Part shown: positions 1-5,800 of the stretch, in pieces
How the letters are laid out: each line of letters begins with the position of its first letter
Position numbering within the stretch: position 1 is the first letter of the stretch
Source: CAYGDT01 sp964348745
GTDB taxonomy: Bacteria; Patescibacteriota; Gracilibacteria; Peribacterales; Peribacteraceae
NCBI GenBank assembly: GCA_964348745.1
Contig: CAYGDT010000056.1
Span: forward strand, 1-9,843
Length of the DNA stretch: 9,843 nucleotides
Direction: 5' to 3'
Notes under the pieces: generated by a model
Told to the model about the DNA's origin: nothing
What the model saw: only the letters and a program-made list of their open reading frames with translations
Databases searched by the model: none
Position numbers and translations under genes: made by a program

Positions 1-151
1 GCTCCATCCAGTCCATAGTCGCCTCCCCCTCGTGCACCTCACCGATCTTGTAGTTTTTACCGGTGTAAAAAAGAATACGCTCCGTCGTCGTCGTCTTTCC
101 GGCGTCGATATGGGCGATGATTCCGATGTTGCGAAGCTGTTTTAAGTCCAT
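1..151 (-). CDS. fusA: Elongation factor G, N-terminal 50 residues (cut by the window edge)
   Basis: EF-G is the GTPase that drives mRNA/tRNA translocation on the ribosome. Only the first 50 codons are present; the gene runs off the left edge. The protein begins MDLKQLRNIGIIAHIDAGKT. The G1 P-loop AHIDAGKT lies at residues 13-20, followed by TTTERILFYTG and the start of switch I (HEGEATMDWME), all as in normal EF-G. The ATG at 149-151 is chosen because it puts the P-loop at the usual distance from the N-terminus. No Shine-Dalgarno sequence precedes it; the upstream strand is pyrimidine-rich. It is the last str-operon gene here, separated from rpsG by two accessory genes, and has its own promoter upstream. 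Confidence 0.97.
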   Translation of the reverse strand, partial: MDLKQLRNIGIIAHIDAGKTTTTERILFYTGKNYKIGEVHEGEATMDWME

Positions 152-204
152 GATATGGGTTAGGAGAAGGTTGAGGGACAGAAAACTGCCCGAAATTCCG
201 ATGG

Positions 205-233
205 ACTATAGGCAAAAACAAGCCCCGTTGCAA
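205..233 (-). promoter_or_regulatory. Candidate promoter for fusA
   Basis: On the minus strand TTGCAA (228-233, 4 of 6 to the -35 consensus) and TATAGT (205-210, 5 of 6 to the -10) are separated by exactly 17 bp. Transcription would start near 198, giving a leader of about 46 nt. That leader contains a 6-bp stem with an AAAA/TTTT loop (176-191: ggacag, aaaa, ctgccc on the plus strand, one G:U pair in the RNA) and no Shine-Dalgarno. fusA would thus be expressed separately from the accessory genes upstream. Inferred from consensus match and spacing only. Confidence 0.55.
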
Positions 234-257
234 CGTTTGAGCACTCTTTTTTCACTT

Positions 258-641
258 TCATGCTGCGAGACTTCCACTATCCTTGGGAGACTGCCCTCCG
301 GACAACTTCATCTGATTCTGCAGTGTACCAAGGCTCCTTCGGGTATCGGCGAACGTCTGCGTATTCTCCATTCTCGATATCGGAATGATCGGAAGATGAG
401 CAATGCCATTCAATGCCAATTTAGCACCACCGACAATCGCTGCTTTGCTCCCGTGCCAAAACAAACGCCATGGCAGACCAGCAAGATCAACAAAAGATTG
501 TCGTGTCTGCGCACGTATGCCATCAATCGGATTTTTTCCGAGAAAGAGATCCGGAATACTTGCTCCAATCGATGCTACTAAATTACCGGGTGCATCAATG
601 GCTCGGTTGAACGCGTCGCCCATGGAACGTGTTTCGGACAT
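258..641 (-). CDS. Hypothetical 127-aa protein with hydrophobic, glycine-rich segments
   Basis: Not recognised. It starts MSETRSMGDAFNRAIDAPGN and ends with TGA at 258-260. Two stretches are apolar: about residues 18-35 (P, G, A, I, L rich, ending DLFLG) and 50-88 (FVDLAGLPWRLFWHG, then a run of Ala, Gly, Ile and Leu). They could be amphipathic helices or a weak membrane-associated hairpin, but neither is a classical 20-residue transmembrane helix. The C-terminal 40 residues are polar and low in structure. It lies downstream of the WD40 gene and upstream of fusA, behind its own strong-looking promoter. The promoter supports it as a real gene; its function is unknown. Confidence 0.7.
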   Translation of the reverse strand: MSETRSMGDAFNRAIDAPGNLVASIGASIPDLFLGKNPIDGIRAQTRQSFVDLAGLPWRLFWHGSKAAIVGGAKLALNGIAHLPIIPISRMENTQTFADTRRSLGTLQNQMKLSGGQSPKDSGSLAA

Positions 642-655
642 AGGTTTATATGTAT

Positions 656-684
656 ATTATATAATATTATTAATAATTAGTCAA
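656..684 (-). promoter_or_regulatory. Near-consensus promoter of the 127-aa gene
   Basis: Minus strand TTGACT (679-684, 5 of 6) and a perfect TATAAT (656-661) are separated by 17 bp. The -10 sits in a 14-bp AT palindrome (654-667, atattatataatat). The -35 overlaps the TGA stop of the upstream WD40 gene. Only 14 nt separate the -10 from the ATG at 641, so the predicted mRNA has a leader of about 7-8 nt or less, with no room for a Shine-Dalgarno. Confidence 0.7.
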
Positions 685-1523
685 CTATGTTCAAAGTATA
701 TTCTACCGTTATCTACAGCATTGAATCCTAAAGCTAAAACTTTAGATGGATTTGCACCGTGCAAACGAATTTCTCTCAACGAACCGTCTGCGAAGTTGTA
801 GCTCATGACCGTGCCATTACGATCACCTGCTGCAAGAAATTCTTCGTCCCTACTAAAGTTGAGCGCTGTAATAGAGGAATTATGCTTGAAACCGTGCATG
901 CGCTTAATACGCCCGACATCATGTGCGTTACTTACATCCCAAACCAAAACTTCTCCCTTATCCGTTCCACCTGCAAGTTTCTTTCCGTCGAGAGAATGCA
1001 GAATCTGCGTAAGGGGATTTTTCACGGAAATTTCATGGAGGCTCCTACCGTCACTTGCGTCCATCAGTATCAACTTTGACCCGAAGGCTACTCCTGCTGT
1101 AGTACCAGCAGGGCTCATACTTACACGGTTCACTGCATCAGGGCACTCTAAAACATGCGATTGTTTTCCATGAAGGATATCCCAGATACGCGCAGTAAAG
1201 TCATTTGAGCCGGTAATTGCCGTGTTGACCCCTGATAGTGCAATGTCATTGACCGGAGCTTGATGAGAACTAAATCGCCAAACTATATTCTGATGCAGAT
1301 TCAATACGCAAAAAATACCATCTCTCCCTGCAGAACCAATGAAACGATCATCAGGTGAAAAACAAACCCGTTGCACTGACTGCGTATGCAGTTCGGCATC
1401 CGGGAAAAGAGTAGTCTTTTGACCATCCTCCAACACATTAACAGCGCCGACAGTGCCATTGCTATTACCATACGCATAGGCGGTCAGATCGCTATTTAGG
1501 GCTATGGAGGTAATTTTGCTCAT
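681..1523 (-). CDS. Compact seven-bladed WD40-repeat beta-propeller protein
   Basis: A 280-residue protein made almost wholly of WD40-type repeats, a fold that normally acts as a protein-protein interaction platform. Seven units can be placed: about 4-30, 49-76, 87-117, 128-158, 168-197, 214-244 and 258-280. Diagnostic pieces are VCFSPDDRFIGSAGRDG (53-69), ITGSNDFTARIWD (103-115), LAGGTDKGEVLVWD (183-196) and LNFSRDEEFLAAGDRNGT (221-238). Blade 3 keeps His87, Thr104/Ser106, Asp108 and Trp114 of the structural tetrad. Seven times 40 equals 280, so there is almost nothing outside the propeller. There is no signal peptide, membrane segment or fused enzyme domain, so it is probably cytoplasmic. 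It lies between rpsG and a hypothetical gene, with its own promoter. The partner is unknown. Confidence 0.88.
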   Translation of the reverse strand: MSKITSIALNSDLTAYAYGNSNGTVGAVNVLEDGQKTTLFPDAELHTQSVQRVCFSPDDRFIGSAGRDGIFCVLNLHQNIVWRFSSHQAPVNDIALSGVNTAITGSNDFTARIWDILHGKQSHVLECPDAVNRVSMSPAGTTAGVAFGSKLILMDASDGRSLHEISVKNPLTQILHSLDGKKLAGGTDKGEVLVWDVSNAHDVGRIKRMHGFKHNSSITALNFSRDEEFLAAGDRNGTVMSYNFADGSLREIRLHGANPSKVLALGFNAVDNGRIYFEHS

Positions 1524-1530
1524 TGGGAAG

Positions 1531-1567
1531 TACTGTACAGTATATTATTAGTATCGTACTATAATAA
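1531..1567 (-). promoter_or_regulatory. Candidate WD40-gene promoter with a palindromic operator-like site
   Basis: Minus-strand TATACT (1539-1544, 5 of 6 to the -10) lies 15 nt before the ATG, the same geometry as the next gene. The -35 at 17-bp spacing (TTATTA, 1562-1567) is weak, 3 of 6. A perfect 12-bp palindrome tactgtacagta (1531-1542) overlaps the -10 and the expected start site, where a bound repressor would block transcription. An AT-rich imperfect inverted repeat (about 1543-1568) surrounds the spacer. The operator role is inference. Confidence 0.4.
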
Positions 1568-1572
1568 TTCCA

Positions 1573-1608
1573 CTATCTGATGAGAATAGAACATGCTCAC
1601 AGATATAG
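1573..1608 (-). other. Imperfect stem-loop just after rpsG
   Basis: Arms 1573-1584 (ctatctgatgag) and 1596-1608 (ctcacagatatag) pair over about 11 bp with two small bulges and an 11-nt loop. It begins 4 nt past the rpsG stop codon. No T-run follows on the minus strand, so it is not a standard intrinsic terminator. It could protect or trim the rpsL-rpsG transcript 3' end. Confidence 0.35.
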
Positions 1609-1611
1609 AAC

Positions 1612-2064
1612 TTACCGAGCCAAGTGCGCAAACGCCTTGTTCGCTTGCGCCATCTTGATCACTTCCTGCTTCTTTTTGAATGCATTACCTTGATCCGTAG
1701 ACGCATCGAGCAGCTCCATGGCAAGACGCTGCGCCATCGGAATACCCTTGCGGTCGCGAGCGGCAGTAATAAGCCAGCGAATCGCGAGTGCCTGCTGGCG
1801 TTTTGGGTTCACTTCCACTGGAACCTGGTACACCGAACCGCCGACGCGTTTTGGGCGGACTTCCACGAGCGGAGTCACATTGAGCACGGCCTTGTTAAAG
1901 ATCTCGAGCGGCGCGTCTTTCGTTCGGGTTTTGATGACATCCATGGCATCCCAGAAAATTCTGCGCGCGATGCTTTTCTTACCCTGCTTCATGACGCAGT
2001 TGATGAACTTCTCGATCAGGAGATCGGAGCCTTCGGGGATGTACTGTTTTACTTTGGTAGCCAT
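1612..2064 (-). CDS. rpsG: 30S ribosomal protein uS7 (S7)
   Basis: uS7 nucleates assembly of the 30S head by binding the 3' major domain of 16S rRNA, and contacts mRNA and tRNA near the E site. The 150-aa product carries the family core: LIEKFINCVMKQGKKSIA, EVRPKRVGGSVYQVPVEV, ALAIRWLITAAR and the C-terminal MAQANKAFAHLAR. The N-terminus is shorter than in E. coli: the basic RRRVIGQRKILPDPKF arm is replaced by MATKVKQYIPEGSD. The ATG at 2062-2064 is used; no Shine-Dalgarno is seen. It follows rpsL by 76 nt, and the two are probably co-transcribed. Confidence 0.98.
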   Translation of the reverse strand: MATKVKQYIPEGSDLLIEKFINCVMKQGKKSIARRIFWDAMDVIKTRTKDAPLEIFNKAVLNVTPLVEVRPKRVGGSVYQVPVEVNPKRQQALAIRWLITAARDRKGIPMAQRLAMELLDASTDQGNAFKKKQEVIKMAQANKAFAHLAR

Positions 2065-2072
2065 AGCTCAGA

Positions 2073-2103
2073 GATTGAAGATGAACGATTGAAGATTGAA
2101 GAT
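2073..2103. repeat. Short direct repeats in the rpsL-rpsG gap
   Basis: The 10-mer gattgaagat occurs at 2073-2082, 2087-2096 and 2094-2103, with a partial copy near 2113-2121. On the mRNA strand this reads as repeated ATCTTCAATC just before the rpsG start. It makes the leader pyrimidine-rich and leaves no Shine-Dalgarno. It may be simple slippage; no function is evident. Confidence 0.6.
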
Positions 2104-2140
2104 CAAATTATTGTGAAGATTGATACGCGGGGAGTTTCGA

Positions 2141-2566
2141 TTATTTCGCTTTTTTCGGCCTCTTGGCACCGTAGCGAGAGCGACCCTGCCGGCGGTTTTG
2201 CACGCCTTCGGTGTCCAGAATTCCACGGACGATGTGGTAACGCACTCCTGGAAGGTCCTTTACGCGACCGCCGCGCACAAGTACCACGGAGTGTTCCTGC
2301 AGGTTGTGGCCTTCTCCCATGATGTATGCCTTCACTTCGTGTCCGTTTGTCAGGCGCACGCGGGCGATTTTACGCAGAGCGGAGTTTGGTTTCTTTGGTG
2401 TCATGGTCGTGACCTTAATACAGACACCGCGCTTGAACGGAGCGCCTTTGCGCATGGGAACGTTTTTAAGTTTGAGCGCGTTCCAGCTGTACTGAAGCGC
2501 AGGAGATTTGCTCTTTGCGCGTTTTGCCTTGCGGCCTTTTCGAATCAATTGATTAACGGTTGGCAT
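2141..2566 (-). CDS. rpsL: 30S ribosomal protein uS12 (S12)
   Basis: uS12 sits at the 30S decoding centre and affects accuracy. The product is 141 aa, against 124 in E. coli. The extra length is mainly a 15-residue-class insertion near residues 25-44 (QYSWNALKLKNVPMRKGAPF), of the kind also found in Firmicutes S12. The core is intact: TPKKPNSALRK, HNLQEHSVVLVRGGRVKDLP and GVRYHIVRG. The lysines where streptomycin-resistance changes occur in other bacteria (in TPKKPNS and RVKDLP) are the common residues, as is the Asp that RimO modifies in many species. The start is the ATG at 2564-2566 because MPTVNQLIRKGR is the canonical N-terminus; a GTG 15 codons upstream is in frame but unneeded. rpoC, normally just upstream, is displaced by over 6 kb. 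Confidence 0.98.
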   Translation of the reverse strand: MPTVNQLIRKGRKAKRAKSKSPALQYSWNALKLKNVPMRKGAPFKRGVCIKVTTMTPKKPNSALRKIARVRLTNGHEVKAYIMGEGHNLQEHSVVLVRGGRVKDLPGVRYHIVRGILDTEGVQNRRQGRSRYGAKRPKKAK

Positions 2567-2623
2567 AAATGGATTACGGGAGAAGCGCCCGATGGCGTCA
2601 TTGATCGACACCCTGGATCAGGC

Positions 2624-2646
2624 AAAAACGATCTTAATGGATCGTT
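2624..2646 (-). terminator. Possible intrinsic terminator of the giant-protein cassette
   Basis: On the minus strand AACGATC (2646-2640) and GATCGTT (2633-2627) form a 7-bp stem around the loop CATTAA. The run TTTTT (2628-2624) starts within the stem and continues past it. It lies 26 nt after the stop of the 58-aa gene, where a cassette terminator would be expected. The stem is short with only 3 G:C pairs, so efficiency is doubtful. A competing reading is an rpsL promoter, TTTACT (2655-2660), 18-bp spacer, TAAGAT (2631-2636), which uses some of the same bases. Confidence 0.45.
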
Positions 2647-2672
2647 ACGAGGAAAGTAAAGGAGTTTTCGTG

Positions 2673-2849
2673 TTATTTGGACTCTCTTTGCTTTATCAAT
2701 GCTTGCTCCCGCTCATACTCCTTCAGATATTTTGCATAGTCTTGATCGCCTGGAGTTACTTCGCGCACTGCATCACCTATGACGCCATCCGCTTCGACGC
2801 GTGTTGGGACAAGGAGTGTGCCGTCGTCTGATTTACGTATGCGCATCAT
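2673..2849 (-). CDS. Small hypothetical protein, third gene of the cassette (58 aa)
   Basis: Not recognised. The protein starts MMRIRKSDDGTLLVPTRVEA and ends YEREQALIKQRESK. The N-terminal half looks like short beta strands (DGTLLVPTRVEADGVIG); residues about 36-58 are a charged, Lys/Glu-rich helix. The start is the ATG at 2847-2849, which overlaps the TGA of the giant gene as ATGA. This 4-nt overlap is the usual arrangement for translational coupling, so it is preferred over a GTG 13 codons upstream that would lie inside the giant gene. Stop is TAA. It may work with the giant protein, but that rests on position alone. Confidence 0.7.
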   Translation of the reverse strand: MMRIRKSDDGTLLVPTRVEADGVIGDAVREVTPGDQDYAKYLKEYEREQALIKQRESK

Positions 2850-5800
2850 GAATTTCGCTGGATGAATGTTGCCATGTAATTGTACCACTCTTCGTCATAC
2901 TCTTTTACAAATGCTTCTTTTGGAAACATCAAGTAATCTGAGAATGATTCTGCAAAAAATTCTTGTCGTCCGGCTAAACCACCCCGGCCTCCTTGTTTAT
3001 AGTATTCATAGAGTCGATTATATAATCTATTATGAGCTTCAATAACTGACTGTGCAGAATCTTGAAGTAAGTATTCTCCAATTGCATGTCCGTATTCATG
3101 AAGAATGAGACTCTCACAAGCAGTAGGAATCCCTCCGCCTGCATACACGATACTGTTCACTGAATCATACGCACCAGGTATCCCCTTCCAATTTTTCCTG
3201 TCCCACCCTCTTGGAGCATTAAGCCATTTTGGATTATTACTAATACCTGGAACATCTCTATTACTGATTTGTACCGTCACACCACGCAAAGCTAACTGCC
3301 TTACAATGCCATCCGGAACTTTTGCCAGATGTTCCAAGTGTGTTCGTACAACTGGAGTATCAACATCTGCTATTTTTAATGATGTCCCGAAACGTTCCTT
3401 CTGTTTTGCCATAATTTCAGAAGCTTTTTTTGCTAGCGAATCCACTGCTTCCTCTGTTTTTGGAGCATCCTGCTCTTTGGTTATTCGATAATCTTCAAAA
3501 GTCTTTTCTCTAAACTTCAACTTGTCTCGCTCAAAAATGAAAGGTGCAGTTTCAATTTGAGTGATGACTTCTTCGGTGAGGAAAGATTGCATCGCATCTC
3601 GAGTAGCATCCGCCTTGAGCATTCTATTTATTTCTTGCAAATTTTCTCGTAGTGCATCGAAAGCATTTACTCTTTCCATGAGTTCAGATCGTTCAGAAGC
3701 ATTCTGATATTCAACACTGAGTTGCACTGCCACATCTACCTGCATCTTCAGTGATTGCAGCAATACGCTATCAAGATCCTCCATTGGCTTCTCATCAAGA
3801 GGAACTTCTTCTGTTTTATCTTCGACAATTGTCGATTTCTCTTCATTTTTTTCCTCTGTACTAGGTTCTTGCGGTTTTACGGGTACCGTTTCTGCAGCAG
3901 GCTTTTCTTCTCCTGCAGGCGTTCCCTCTATCGACGGTGTAGCCACTTCTGGCTTTTCCGCCTCGGATCCTTCAGGTGCCTTTGGGAATGTGGCTACCAA
4001 GTATTTCGATATCTCGTTCGACAAACTTTCATCATCTGTACCGCGTTCAAATATCTTAGGCTCAGGGAATAGTACTGCACTGTCATAAATTTCTACTCGT
4101 TCCTTCGAAAGATATATTATCGCAACTTGGTTTCCATCTTTCTTGTTCATCACTGATACGGATAAGGAATCACCCAAAAGTGCATCAATCTTTTCATCCA
4201 CAAGACCGTAATTAAATTTATCTGTGGCAAGTATGACGATACTGTCGGCAAGCGCATGCATCTTCGTAAGCACTTCCGTATCCTTCGGCTTATCCGTCTT
4301 TGCTCCTTCCGCAGTATCCGTAGGTTTTACCTCTGCTTTCTCAGCTCTTTTTGTCAGAGTATCGACCAAGAAGTGTGCTACTTCTCCGGGGATCGCTGCA
4401 TCAGAAACCTCCTTTCGATCGAGAGTATATTTTCCATGCAATTCATCTAACTCATTGAGGACAGATACGACATCTTTTTTTACAATAAGTTGCGCGACAA
4501 ATGCATTATCACTCTCCCTGATAATAGGAACAAACAAATATCCACTTGCATCATTTGGATCGCCATCAAACGACGGGTTCACTTTTACTTCCCTGTAGGA
4601 AAACCCTGCCGGAAGCTGTGTAGCGATATCTTCTGCAAGTTTACGCAGTGGTGCGAGCGTGTCTATAACTTCTGGTTTTACCGGTTCTTCTGCTGGTTTT
4701 TCAGGTGATTCATCTGCAGGTTTTGCATCCGTTTCCTCCGGCTTTGGGGCGATTACAGCTTCTTCTGCCGGCATTTTGGCTTCTGGTGCGAATGTGTCTA
4801 TGAGGAACGCGAGGATCTTCTGAGCATCGGATTGATCGTCTGAAATGCGATCGAAAGTAAGTGAGGGGTCTGACCATTCAACATCGTTTAAAACCTCTAC
4901 AGTACTTTTCTGAATTATTATATGAGCAACTCGTTTCGAATCTCCTTTCGGGATTACATTGATAGACAAACTGGCTTCTCTACCGTCCTCAGGAATCACC
5001 GTCTCCTCCCCCTCGTACGTAAATGCATCTTGCTTGAGGTTCTGAATTTCTTGTGCGAATTTTTTCAGAGATGCACTCGCCTCGGATGCTTCCGGTACGG
5101 TTACCTTTTCTTCGGCAGGAGCTTCTTTTTCTGTCGGCTTTTCCGGTTCTTTAGCGTATTTATCGACTAAAAAGTCCACAACTGTTTGCGGATTCACTTC
5201 ATCCGGTCTCCTACTGAATTCTTGAACATCAAACTCGTCCTTAATATTTGTTATCTTCACATTCGTTGGGGTGATCGCTATCTCTGCAACTTTATCTCCA
5301 CCTGCTAGAAACACAGGAATAATAGAATACTCACCAATGAGCACATCGGGTGTTTCTAGGACTGTACCAAACTCAAATTTTTCTTTTCCAAGTTTTGTGA
5401 TCTCTGCGACCAGCCCTCTTTGAGACAGTATTTCTTCAGACACTTTTGGTGCTTCGGGCTCTTTTTCAACATATTTATCATAGATGAACAATGCGGCATC
5501 TATCGCTATTTTTTTATCTGCAGTTTCGTCACGGTTATATGTTATTAATGGATCTGAAAGTAGATTGGATGCATCTAATATGCGAACGATTGTATCTCTT
5601 ACATCCACCATCGCAACGAGCTCATTATCGCTTTTTCGTCTTACATTAATATCGATAGTATTATTAAAAACGACACTTGGTGTTGGAGCGTCACATTGGA
5701 ACAATGCACCGGAAACTGTGTTTGAAATAGCCTCTGCAAGTTTTTGTCTTGATTCCAATTTTTCTTTCGCTTCTGCTTCCGGTGTTACCGATGATTCATC

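Noticed and set aside
2567..2611. 15-codon N-terminal extension of rpsL from a GTG
   Set aside because: MPTVNQLIRKGR is the standard uS12 N-terminus. The extension has no family support and the GTG has no ribosome-binding site.
2592..2831. Plus-strand 79-codon frame that reads like a membrane protein, with a weak GGGAGAAG upstream of the ATG
   Set aside because: It is antisense to the 58-aa gene. Its Leu/Phe/Ile run is what the complement of a Lys/Glu-rich helix gives. The minus-strand gene has the ATGA coupling to the giant gene, so it is preferred.
2840..2850. UGA recoded as glycine, making the giant gene longer
   Set aside because: The ATLF-like domain ends naturally at this TGA, the next gene overlaps it as ATGA, and two other genes here also end in TGA. 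The standard bacterial code fits.
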